28,469 nucleotides of DNA, from assembly GCA_000697455.1 (NCBI GenBank), contig JNET01032006.1, positions 1 to 28,469 on the forward strand. The letters run 5' to 3'. Below, piece after piece: positions 9,901 to 19,430 of the stretch (position 1 is its first letter; every line of letters starts with the position of its first letter). A model generated the notes under the pieces. That model searched no databases. It was not told the origin of the DNA and was given only the letters and a program-made list of their open reading frames with translations. The translations under genes were made by a program, and so were the position numbers. Source of the DNA: Basidiobolus heterosporus B8920 (taxonomy: Eukaryota > Basidiobolomycota > Basidiobolomycetes > Basidiobolales > Basidiobolaceae).

Positions 9901-12900
9901 GAGAAGAAGTTGGACGCGTTAGAATCTACTGAGCCAGTCATACCATCTGAAATCGACGAGGCTACCTGTGTTGTAACAACGGTGGTCGAGCTCAATGAAG
10001 ATGTGCCTCTTGCTGAAGAAGCTTCCGAGGTGGGCATTCCTGATGTGGATGAGACCATGATGGAAGTCGATTTCGAGACCAAGGATGATATGGAGCAAGT
10101 CAACGAGGGTCAATTAGATCTCGAGCTGGAGGAAGATATAAGCAATGATCACGTAGATGATGATGAGGATGTTGAGGAAACCATTGCCATTGGAATCGGA
10201 GAAGCTAAGGAGTCAGATGGTGAGATTCAAGAGGATCTTATCGAGCCTGCTGCTGTTGAGGAATCTCGTCCAGACCAGCGTGAGGACTCAAATCAGGTTG
10301 AAGAGAGCGATTTGCTTACTGATAAAGCTGAAGATAGCCTTGAGCAGAATGAATCGGCTGAAGTTATCAAAGAAAGTGCAGAAGAGGAAAAAGAAACTCA
10401 AGGTCTGGACAACGATGCTCAAACAAACGCAGAGTGTGATACTGGTATGCTGGTATTTGAGCATGTACACGAGGAGGAAACAATCGAAGAATCATCCAAT
10501 GAGAAGCAGATTGAGCTTCCTGAAGTTGTCAATGATGATGTAGAATCTGACCAAGATACTCAGCAAAGTGCTAGTCATGGTGACAAAGAAAAAGTGGATC
10601 ACAACGAGGACACAGAAGACATGGTCCGCAACGAAGATAACGACGATGGAGAACACGTGAATCTCGATGAAAATGTGGCTCACAATGATGATGAAGACGA
10701 GGTCTGCAATGATGATGAAAGCGTGGTCAATTACGTTAATGAAGCAGATGTAGACCACAAGAGTGATCATGAAAACCAAGTCGAAGATCCCGTTCATGAC
10801 AATGATGAGGCCGAGGTAGAAAACGACCGAGAAGACGTGACTCACAATAATGGCTATGAAGTCAAGGTCAGAAACGATCATGAAGAAGACAAGACACATA
10901 ATGAAACTGTGGTCAACGATGCTAATGAAGTTGAAGTAAACTACTCAAGTGATCATGAAAACCAAGTCGATGATCCTATTCGTGACAATGGTGAAGCTGA
11001 GGTAGAAAACGACCAAGATGTGGCTCACAATGACGATGGTGAGGCCAAGGTCGAAAACGATCATGAAGAAGACCAGACACATAATGAAACCGTGGTCAAC
11101 GATGCTAATGAAGCAGAAGTAGACTACTCAAGTGATCATGAAAACCAAGTCGATAATCCTATTCGTGACAATGGTGAAGCCGAGGTAGAAAACGACCAAG
11201 ATATGACTCACAACGACGATGATGAGGTCAAGGTTGAAAACGATCACGAAGAAGACGAGACCCAAAACGATGATGAAGCTGCGGTCAGCGATGCTAATGG
11301 AGCAGATGTAGCCTACTCAAGTGATCATAGAGACCAAGTCGATGATCCTACTCATGATAATATCGATGAGGAAAATGTGACCCACGACGATGATGAAAAT
11401 ATAGATCATGAGGATGAAATCAATAATCCTCCAAGTGACGCGGAACAAGAAGAGATGGATCAAACTGAGGACGCGCCTGATGGAGAGGGAGCTAGCGCTC
11501 TTGATATTGAGCCAAAAGAGTACTCTGGCAATGACTCAAATGAAGAAGTGTCGGAAGAAGGTGAAGGCGAAGTCGAAGCCGAAGCCGAAGCCGAAAGTGA
11601 TGAGGAAAAAGAGGCTGAAGAAGAGATAGCTGTGAATGGAGTAAATCATGAAGAAATTAGTAATAATGAGGATGAGCCAGCAGAAACTACCGTGGCTATT
11701 GAACAGTCAAGTTCTACTCTCGAGGAGTCAGGGGCTGAGATGGAGACCACGCCCAAGCGTAACAAGCCTGTCCACGAGAGCTCAAGTGAAGATGAGAAAT
11801 CCAGTGATCACGAGACAACCAAGTCTTCACCCAGTTCCATTGTCACTACAACCAGATCCACAAGATCTACTAGAAAAGTGAACCGTCCAACCAGACGTCT
11901 GGAGCCTGAAGTCGAAACTGAAGCTCAAAGTCGCCCTACAAGATCCAGTAAGAGAGTTACCCGTTCGGATAATCAAGTCCTGCCATCGGTTCGTACTCGT
12001 TCGACTAGAACTACCAGGGCTAGTAAAGTTAGTGAAGAGTCTCCCGAAGAAATGGATACCCCGGTTCGCCCTCGTTCTAACCGTCAGAAAGTGCAAGATG
12101 ATCATGAATCAGAATCAGAAAAGGAGGATTTGGGCATGGTAATGGCTAAGCAAGAGAAAGCTGTGATTTCTAAGTCCAAAATGGCCTCGCGCCGTACGAA
12201 GAAAACTACAACTGAGGAAACAAACGAAGCCCGTGAAAGCGATGCTGAGGAAGTTGAGGAATCTAACTCAGCTGAGGTCGCAGACGTCAAGACCAAGGTC
12301 AGTCTCCGTGGTAAACGGTCATTAGAAGAATCTGATCCAGACGAACATTTGAACGTCAAAACACGCTCTAAGAAAGCAAGAAAGAACGTTCAAAAAGATC
12401 AGGATCAACCCGATGTTGACGAGATCTCAGAATCCCTCACCGTTACTCGTCGCTCTAAAAAGAGTAAGAAGATTTCGCAAAAGGCCGATATCAAGCCTGA
12501 ACCATCCGAAGATGACGCTGTCACTGAGGATCATACCGTGAATGAATCGCCCAATGGTAAAATAAGTCGTCGTAAGCGTACTAGTAAGAATGAAACAGAA
12601 CAGGTAGCAGCTGTCGATGAGCCAGAATTGGAGATGAAGCATGTAACACGACGTGGAAAGCGTACCGCTGCAAAGAACGCACCCAAAGCGGAGAAAGTAG
12701 AAACTATTTCGAAAGAGGAAGCAGAAATAGAAAGCAAACCAAAAACCCGTCGTAGTAAGCGTGCTGCACCATCTGCTGATGAACCAGAAGTCGATAAGAT
12801 AGAGGAAAATGTTATCGAGGAAACAAAAATCACCACTCGTCGTACCAATAGGGCAACTAAACCAGTGGTCAAGAAAACTCGTTCTACACGCAACACAAAA

Positions 12901-13380
12901 CGTGCAGCTAAAGAGGAGGAACCCTCAGAGCAGCCAGAAACCCAAGAGGTCGCACCGGATAGCCCTGCTGAAGAGGACCTTGTTGATGAGGCTCCCCGGC
13001 CAAAGCGGGTGTCTAAGCGTACTAAAGCTGAGAAAAGCTCGACCAAAAAGACAAGCAAAGCAAAGACTAGCACCAAAAAGAGTAAGGACGAAACTGTCTC
13101 TGAGGTGAATGGTGAAGAGGAGGCTGAAATGAAACCCTCAGTTACAAAAACCACAAGGTCTAGAACCTCAAAAGCAGCCAAATCTGAAGAGAAATCGGAA
13201 GAAATCACAACAAAGCGTCCCAGGAGCAGTAAACGTAAAGCAGACGCTGATGTAGAGGAAGAGGAAGTCACCAAGCCTGTAACTCGTAAACGGGCCAAGC
13301 CTTCAACTCGCTCTCAAGATGTACTTACCACCACCAAGATCTCGGTACGCCAAACTCGGTCGAGAACTCGTAAAAATTAA
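6930..13380 (+). CDS. Ki-67/Repo-Man-like FHA protein with two PP1-docking modules, acidic repeats and a basic tail
   Basis: Three exons, 6930-7021, 7092-7173 and 7237-13380, encode 2105 aa. Residues 1-~95 form an FHA domain very like Ki-67 (QLTCDVRIYLPQIADNHCKI, NGT at 67-69, DIITIHDRTFRFEY). Residues ~370-397 and ~426-452 each carry R-[KR]-VTFGPDLSPEI followed by LPPNSPLK, the combined RVxF and KiR-SLiM sequence used by Ki-67 and Repo-Man to recruit PP1. Four copies of an S-x-x-x-GEAIAxLL-type motif lie at residues 639, 769, 832 and 885. Acidic 61-63-residue repeats occupy about 1234-1435. The tail (~1594-2105) has some 18 short Arg/Lys-Thr-Ser-rich patches in acidic linkers. Many SP/TP sites suggest mitotic kinase targets. 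By analogy it would be a nuclear, mitotic chromosome-surface PP1 scaffold; that role is inferred. Two phosphopeptide-contact positions of the FHA domain are changed (K31, A45). Confidence 0.9.
8170..8418 (+). other. Duplicated PP1-binding module (RVxF plus KiR-SLiM) inside the FHA gene
   Basis: Two protein segments about 54 residues apart share RVTF/KVTF, GPDLSPEI, then F/Y-D and LPPNSPLK. Module 1 is encoded at 8170-8253 and module 2 at 8338-8418. In Ki-67 and Repo-Man the matching single segment binds PP1-gamma, and phosphorylation of the threonine or serine in RV[TS]F by Aurora B releases it. Both modules keep that threonine. Confidence 0.88.
10660..11400 (+). repeat. Coding minisatellite: 183-189-bp tandem repeats encoding acidic units
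   Basis: Units beginning with the codons for SDH-E/R-N/D-QV start at 10762, 10948, 11131 and 11320, so periods are 186, 183 and 189 bp, all multiples of three. A partial unit precedes the first. Each unit contains HENQVxDP, DNxEAEVEND, HEED and VVNDANEAEV segments rich in Asp, Glu, Asn and His. Copies 2 and 3 are nearly identical, which indicates recent expansion or gene conversion. Confidence 0.88.
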
Positions 13381-13648
13381 ATTCCACATGTGAAATAGGG
13401 ATTTTGCAAATATTTTGTGTATATGTAACTTACTTTTGTGAACAATAAATTTTGACAAGTTTATGAATTCAATAAGGGATGGTAAATATAAACACTGTTG
13501 TAACGCAGATAAATATAAGCACTATTGTAACGCAGATATCGGTGATTTATTCATTAAAGTTTATGCACAACCTTGGCCATCTGTCTAGGATTGGGTATGT
13601 TGAATGTTCTGTTTAGGCAGCAAATGATTAGATGGCTTCAAGTTACTT
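13381..13648. other. 3' region between convergent genes with a 27-bp direct repeat
   Basis: AATAAA at about 13444 could be the polyadenylation signal of the FHA gene. A 27-bp unit (TAAATATAA[A/G]CACT...GTAACGCAGA) occurs twice in tandem at 13483-13509 and 13510-13536 with two differences. No coding sequence. Confidence 0.6.
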
Positions 13649-14459
13649 TCACACTTGATCAGGGGCCCCTTTCTTTTCCAACTCTTCCTCGATAACATGC
13701 GTGATAAGAATACTGTTGGGCCGTTGTTTTGCCCACGGTGGAAGCGGAGACTGGTACACGGTAACAGGAGTGGTAGCTGAGTTATTTCCATTGTATTGAC
13801 TTTGGGTATCAATGGGTTCAGGTTTTGGACGCTTTGGAGCAGCCACTACGTGAGAGAGATTAGCAGCGGAAAGCCTGCTGAGGATCCAGGAGGTGGTTCG
13901 GGTGAATGTTCGGGGTGTAGCAACTGGATCCGCATTGGGAATTTGACCACTCAGGCGTTGAAGATGATATCGGTTTTTATACATTAATGAACTACCTCGA
14001 GCTGACTTCTCTTTACTTTGAGGAGGTGGTAAAGGCTGCGGCGTCGGATCAATCGTGGGTGATGGTTGTCTAGGGAGGAAATCATCGGGAATCACGGAAT
14101 CCCTATCGGATTGAGAGATTTCGTAGGAAAATCTGGTACTGTTGCCGTATCGCTGGATCAATGAAGAAATTAGTACGTGCTACAAAGAAATTCAAGGAAC
14201 CGATAGAGACCTGGCTTTGCCTCCGCTTATGGATCCAGACAACCAGATAGATCAATACCCCGACGGTGATTACTAAAGTGGCTGAGACTCCTATCAGTGA
14301 ACCAACTAGCGTATCTTGGACCATTTCTTTGCTCGCCAGAATCTTCTGATAATCTAAGGGAGATGAAGCAGTCTCTATGCCATTGGTGATGGAGATAAAG
14401 TGGCCTGCCCCCATTGCCTTGTCCACACCAGTGGGTAAAGAATTATCTTGAAATGGCAT
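13649..14459 (-). CDS. Single-pass membrane protein with proline-rich cytosolic tail (unknown function)
   Basis: Two exons, 14459-14211 and 14152-13649, joined in phase 0 over a 58-nt intron with a GTACTAATTTC branch region and a CCAG acceptor, give 250 aa. The first ~48 residues are polar. Residues ~49-75 form one hydrophobic helix (LVGSLIGVSATLVITVG, then LIYLVV) followed by WIHKRRQ, a positive stop-transfer that places the tail in the cytosol. The tail contains PSPTIDPTPQPLPPP and many Ser, Thr and Pro residues, so SH3 or WW binding is possible. There is no obvious signal peptide, so this may be a type III topology, or an upstream exon is missing: the sequence just before the ATG (CCATTCTAG) looks like a splice acceptor. 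I recognise no family. It is divergent from the multicopper oxidase gene. Confidence 0.7.
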
Positions 14460-14812
14460 CTAGAATGGGTGAGAACGTTGTCAATGGAAAAACGCCCAAC
14501 CACTGCGTGTATAGGGTGCGGCAAAGGATATTTAAGATAGACTGTGAATTCTATTTTCTTTGTGGATTCTATTTTCTTGGATGAGCTCTATTCTCTTGAA
14601 TGAATATATGGACGGAGGTTATCTTACACATTGGTGAACAATGGGTGCGAATTGCCCGATCATTTATTATTCACCCACCGAAGCATTTGTTGATCTGTGT
14701 TTTGGTGGACATTATGAAGTTTGGGATCCACACGCCGCATCAACAACAACTGATGCATTTTCATAGTAATAACCCTAACTCTTTGCTTTTAGTCTCTGTT
14801 GTTCTCATGGCT

Positions 14813-14902
14813 GGGACTCATTGCTGAGACTCATTACCGGGGCTCATTATTGGGGCTCATTGCTGAGACCCATTACCGGGGCTCATTATTGGGACTCATT
14901 GC
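14813..14902 (+). repeat. 39-bp tandem repeat (2.3 copies) built from 13-bp GxCTCATT subunits
   Basis: Unit 1 is 14813-14851, unit 2 is 14852-14890, and a 12-bp partial third copy ends at 14902. The two full units differ at only two positions by eye. Within each unit [GA]CTCATT recurs about every 13 bp. GACTCA resembles half of a bZIP (Gcn4/AP-1) site, but I see no perfect TGACTCA. Confidence 0.8.
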
Positions 14903-15116
14903 CCCTCAGCTGCGATTCTCTTAGATCGCAAACAAGCTCCCAGGTGGGAATAGATAGATTATGCATGGCTGCTGTATGGGCTGCTGTATGGATACGTGTG
15001 CCTGGCGAATTTGCCTCATCATCGCCATTGGATGGCCAGTTGAACACAAAGTTTAGGAAACGTTTCCCATGTTGGTATGGCTGCATAACGTTTCAGGGTT
15101 AGGGCGGTGGATTTCA

Positions 15117-15124
15117 TATAAAAG
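15117..15124 (+). promoter_or_regulatory. TATA box of the multicopper oxidase gene
   Basis: TATAAAAG lies 27 bp before the first plausible ATG (15144). If transcription starts 30 bp or more downstream of it, the usable start codon would be 15162 or 15165 instead. Confidence 0.5.
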
Positions 15125-15143
15125 AAAATCTCTGAGAGTAGTG

Positions 15144-16883
15144 ATGGACGGTATTGTAGCAATGATGGTTGGATTCACCTCACAGCAACGATCATTAAGA
15201 TCAGGCGCTTTATTGTGCTTCCTATTAGCTTTGATTTTAACGGTCAATGCTGGTTTGGTCGAATACAACCTCACCATCACCCAGGATCAACGCGCCCCGG
15301 ACTGCTTCAATCGACTAGTTGTGTTGGTCAACAATCAGCTTCCGGGCCCGGAGATTCGTGCTCGCCCAGGTGATACTCTCATCGTCAATGTCCTCAACCA
15401 AATGGACACCGACGTAGTCTCTATGCATTTCCACGGTATCCAGAACAAAGGTACGCCCTTCTCCGACGGTGTTCCTCGTCTGACACAATGGCCTATCCTT
15501 CCTGGAACCATGTATCGTTATGAGATGAACGTAGGTGACCAGGCTGGTACCTATTTCTACCACGCTTCCACCGGTATCCATGGAATGACTGCCTTCGGTC
15601 CTCTTGTCATCGATGACAATCTGGGCCCTAGACTTTACAAGTACGATGAGGAGCGAAACTTCCTTCTCAGCGATTTCTTCCACAAGGATGATGATGATAT
15701 TACCACCGGTTTGTTGTCCCCCAACTTCCGCTGGATATTCTCTCCTCAATCGCTGTTAATCAACGGTAAGAACCTGGTCGAGACCAAGTGCGAATCGAAT
15801 GATGATAAAGCCTGTAAGTCCTGCGAGCATGATGTCACCACTGTAGAGAGTGGCAAGACCTATCGTTTCCGTGTGTATGGATCAGCCATGGCGGCCTTCT
15901 TCCGGTTCAAGATTGCCAATCACAAGATGACGGTCATCGAGGTTGATGGTTCTTATGTAGAGCCGTACGAAACAGATCATATCGAGGTGAACGCTGGGCA
16001 ACGTTTCTCGGTTCTAGTAACTGCCAACCAAAAACCTGGTACCTACTACATCAAGTCTGAACCAGGATACGAATGGAAGGCACCACCTGAAGCTGGTCAA
16101 GCTGATGCCGTGGCCATCCTGCAGTATAAGGAAGTCAAGGCGCCCAACACCAAGGAGGTTCCAAACAAGAGCCTGCTCCCAGAGGTTCCTGCTCAACAGT
16201 TCTTGTGGGAAACCGACAGATTTGTCAAGCTCCGCTACCCCAGTGAGGCAGTGCCCGAGTTCCCGGCTCACTTTGATCGTCAATTTATCATGACCCCAAC
16301 CGTGGTGCTACTTGGCTCAGGTAATGGTTTAGTTGGTGTCCCCACTAAGATGGTGATAAACAACGTAACCTACGAGCACCCAAGAACCCCATTGCTCAAT
16401 GATCTCTACACCGGGCAGATGTCTCGCCAGATTGACTACTCGAGTATCCCATCAGACGGTTACGACCCCAAACGTGGCACTTACCCGATTCAACTTGGGG
16501 AGGTAATCCAAGTTATTCTTCAGCTGACTGCTGACCCGAACGGTCGTTGTGATGTGCATCCCTTCTATCTTCATGGGCACAAGCTATTCGATCTAGGTGG
16601 TGGTGAAGGTGCCTACCCCGGAAAGCTCCCTAGACTCAGAAACCCTCCGTTCCCACGTGACATTGTCACCTTGTACCCAACTGCTGAAAGCCAGGGAAGG
16701 AAAAATGAACCACATTCTCCTTGTGGTTGGAGAGCTTTCCGTTTCATTGCCAACAATCCAGGGACTTGGCTGTTCCAATGTCGTGCCACACCACATGCCA
16801 TCATGGGTATGGCCGCAGTATTTGAAGTAGGTGTGGACAAGCTTCCACCTCCACCACGTACTCTGGGTAATTCAGGTTACTAG
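15144..16883 (+). CDS. Secreted multicopper oxidase-like protein lacking several trinuclear copper ligands
   Basis: Intronless, 579 aa from 15144; ATGs at 15162/15165 give a 29-30-residue signal peptide ending ILTVNA. Three cupredoxin domains follow. Family enzymes (laccase, ascorbate oxidase, ferroxidase) oxidise substrate at a type 1 copper and reduce O2 at a trinuclear cluster. Motif 1 is HFHG (H95, H97, intact). Motif 2 is YHAS (H140, A141, S142) where HxH is expected. Motif 3 is HPFYLHGH (H472...H479) with tyrosine in place of the type 2 histidine. Motif 4 is QCRATPHAIMGM (545-556), where HCH has become QCR. The type 1 set H472, C546, H551 and axial M556 is complete, so copper may bind there while four-electron O2 reduction looks impossible. 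No C-terminal membrane segment. Being intronless among split genes could mean a retrocopy or transfer; unproven. Confidence 0.9.
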   Translation: MDGIVAMMVGFTSQQRSLRSGALLCFLLALILTVNAGLVEYNLTITQDQRAPDCFNRLVVLVNNQLPGPEIRARPGDTLIVNVLNQMDTDVVSMHFHGIQNKGTPFSDGVPRLTQWPILPGTMYRYEMNVGDQAGTYFYHASTGIHGMTAFGPLVIDDNLGPRLYKYDEERNFLLSDFFHKDDDDITTGLLSPNFRWIFSPQSLLINGKNLVETKCESNDDKACKSCEHDVTTVESGKTYRFRVYGSAMAAFFRFKIANHKMTVIEVDGSYVEPYETDHIEVNAGQRFSVLVTANQKPGTYYIKSEPGYEWKAPPEAGQADAVAILQYKEVKAPNTKEVPNKSLLPEVPAQQFLWETDRFVKLRYPSEAVPEFPAHFDRQFIMTPTVVLLGSGNGLVGVPTKMVINNVTYEHPRTPLLNDLYTGQMSRQIDYSSIPSDGYDPKRGTYPIQLGEVIQVILQLTADPNGRCDVHPFYLHGHKLFDLGGGEGAYPGKLPRLRNPPFPRDIVTLYPTAESQGRKNEPHSPCGWRAFRFIANNPGTWLFQCRATPHAIMGMAAVFEVGVDKLPPPPRTLGNSGY

Positions 16884-17025
16884 ATGCTGACTAAATGCTG
16901 ACTATGGAAAGTCAAATCAAAATAAAGTCTCGATTTGTTAGATTGCAATAGAGTTGGATTGATTACGTTACTCACAATAGTTCCTCTGTATATCTTACTC
17001 TGAGCACAATTATTCGGGCAGTGAG

Positions 17026-19326
17026 ATGAGTTTAGAAGAAACTTTGAGTCCGCGTGAGACATATATATTCACTCTCCAAGAATTAAGTTCTTTAGACTGG
17101 AGAGGTGCCATAGATAATCCTGAAAAGAGGAAGGAACTTATTGAGAGTTATTTACAACTTACTACCACAATTACAGAGGGTAACGATCTTTTTGCCTTTT
17201 AGAGGATTTGTATAGTAGCTCACCATTTGTTTGATCCAAGCTATATGCAATATAAAGACGAAAAAGTTGTCCCAATTTATAGCCGATGCTCTACCTTCAT
17301 TGCTAAGGAGTCTTCAGCTTACTTCCTGGTCGTTATTGAATTTGGGTAGGTGAATTATTTTGAACCACTATCTACTGGAGTCTTCGTTAAAACGCTCTTA
17401 TCGTACAGATTCCAAAGACGACTCTAGGGAGCAGTTTGAAAAGATCGTTGATTTACTTATAGATTTTGTTGATTCCTTATCAAGCCGACTTCCAGCCAAC
17501 GCTTCAGTAACGTCCAGTCGAAACTCTTAAGTTTGATTCTTTGAACTAAACAATTCGTATTTTTGTTAGAAACTTGAATTATGCCAGACTTCTTCGGAGG
17601 AGGCTAGTCGCCTTCGCTATTTACTCGCGTATATTTTATTAGAGATCTCAGCGAACTATATAGGACCAACCTCTTTTTGTTTTGCTCTTCGATATCATGT
17701 AAACAATCACCCCAAATATTATGCTCACAATCGGCCTGAGGTTAAAGTGGATGAAGACTCTATGCTTCGGTTGTCTCGTGTTTTGGTACGGCTCTTTTTA
17801 ACTATTAGACCGACTGGTTATGATTCAGTCTAGACCTTTGATCGTACGTTTGTCACACTAGAATACGGTGCACAATATCCAACTTTCTTTCGACTCTTTG
17901 TTGTTACATTTTGACCGTGTATCTGATACTGGAGGTGGAGGTTGATTGTTTATTTATTTCGATCAATGCTAGACACTTTGACGAACCTTCTATGAATCGC
18001 TTTTTCAGAATATGAGTCTGGCGATGATGAGCAGCCTCTTTTATTCTCCAAGAAGGGAATTGCGGTGTTATTCGCAAGCTATTTTGGCCTTCAAAAGGAT
18101 CCGGTTGCCAAGGCAACTGTTACGTATCCAGCCATTCCATCCAATCTGTCTCTCGAACAAACTTATAAACATTTGATAGAGTATGGGGCACTTCTCATGT
18201 CTAGGTAAACAAAACAATCAAGCACCTTTTGCAATGGCCTTCATGGTAACCATCACATACAAACATTAGTCCTGAGGAGAAATGTCACGCCATCTATGAT
18301 AAGGGACTAATGATCTTATTTTACCTGATGGAAATCGTTGAGCCAGAGACCATTTCGTATGGGTTGCTGGACACTCCCTTCCCAATCTTCGGTAGAACTA
18401 TCATGCAAGTAACCCAGGTAATACAACTGGTCATATCCCATTCCACCCTAAGGTTCACCCAATCTTCCTACGTAGATTATTGCATCGTTTGCATCGCTTT
18501 CACCTGACGCGAGAGCTCGTTTCTTAGCCTATCGAATCCTCTCTAAACACCTTATGAGCATGGCTAGTGATTTACGAGCCGTTGTTCTTACCGAGTTGCT
18601 CACGAATTGTCCATTCGACACCATGAAATCAGCAGCCATTAACCTATTAAAAGAAAGCGTAGAGAGGGACTTTAGTTCAGAAAAGGTACACCTAGTCAAC
18701 TTTTGTTCAATGAAGCCAGTCCATAACATCCCGTGTTTCTTAGACGCGTCTATTCAATAGTCCAGTGCTATTCCATCAATTTCTCCCAGTCATCCTTTCT
18801 CATGAGCAGGAAGGGACGTTCACCGAATCACTTAACCATACCATTTACGGTGTGAATTTCTACTTGTATTTGTTGATCCGGGACCAGGATAACAAGGTAA
18901 GATTCCACGTCTTCGTTGATATCACACTTTGATTAAATGGTTCTTGTAAAGACCGGTGTTTGGGATGAAGAAAACATCCGGTCAGTCAGAAGCAGATACC
19001 TTGAGTTGTTTTCTACAGAAATTGGAAAATTGCTCACCATAAACGAAACATCAGGTAATTCCCACGAATTCACTAAAAACTCTCCACACTATTGACTAAA
19101 AGAGGTTTAGTGGATGTACCCCAAAACCCACGTGAAGGAGCCAACGCCGAAGCCCAGGTACTTTACCACTACTACTTGCCACATTCGCCAAACGCCCATT
19201 CATCTACCCATTCATTCACCCATTCATTCCTAGACAATCCTACTCCATTGCTTTTCCATTGAAAATACTCTGAAAAGGATTTCAGAAATCATCGAAAATC
19301 GGCATCTGAACCGTTGTACTGATTAG
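17026..19326 (+). CDS. Glomulin/ALF4 (YAP1-binding) family protein
   Basis: Twelve exons: 17026-17179, 17216-17345, 17428-17506, 17570-17785, 17862-17940, 18009-18204, 18270-18417, 18476-18685, 18744-18896, 18952-19054, 19111-19157 and 19234-19326, giving about 535 aa (human glomulin 594). Glomulin is a helical-repeat protein that binds RBX1 and inhibits cullin-RING ubiquitin ligases; plant ALF4 does the same. The C-terminal half is diagnostic: FLAYRILSKHL...LTNCPFDTMKSAAINLLKES, then FYLYLLIRDQDNK-TGVWDE (compare human LLRYLVIKDN...TGLWTE), and a terminal ILLHCFSIENTLKRISEIIE (human LHSALFTFDLIESVLARVEELIE). The N-terminal exons are weakly conserved. Intron 1 would be only 36 or 39 nt, so that junction is uncertain; the exon 11 acceptor may be 19104 or 19110. 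Convergent with the Myb gene, 104 bp between stops. Confidence 0.85.
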
Positions 19327-19430
19327 GTCTCACAGCCAAGTGATTAAGAAATAATTAAAGGTTTATTATTACAAAAATTGCCGGAAATTCTAATGCTTTT
19401 ACGAAACTTTACAAAACTGCACTGGTGGTC

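Larger units (their letters stand above)
14460..15143. promoter_or_regulatory. Divergent promoter region of the membrane-protein and multicopper-oxidase genes
   Basis: Contains AACCCTAA at 14771-14778, a 39-bp tandem repeat at 14813-14902, AGGGTTAGGG at 15095-15104 and a TATA box at 15117-15124. Frames reading through the tandem repeat give only repetitive peptides and are not genes. Confidence 0.55.

Noticed and set aside
10492..10899. 135-codon minus-strand frame with hydrophobic sequence resembling a membrane protein
   Set aside because: Mirror of the Asp/Asn-rich acidic region (GAT/AAT codons read backwards as Ile/Val), so the hydrophobicity is an artefact.
12531..13298. 255-codon open frame on the minus strand
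   Set aside because: Antisense to the basic tail of the FHA gene; the sense frame's codon bias keeps it open. Low-complexity Ser/Val/Leu sequence with no domain.
15315..15749. 144-codon minus-strand frame
   Set aside because: Antisense to the conserved N-terminal cupredoxin domain of the multicopper oxidase; no domain of its own.
15144..16883. Calling the multicopper oxidase an active laccase or ferroxidase
   Set aside because: Four trinuclear-cluster ligand positions are substituted, so family membership does not justify an activity name.
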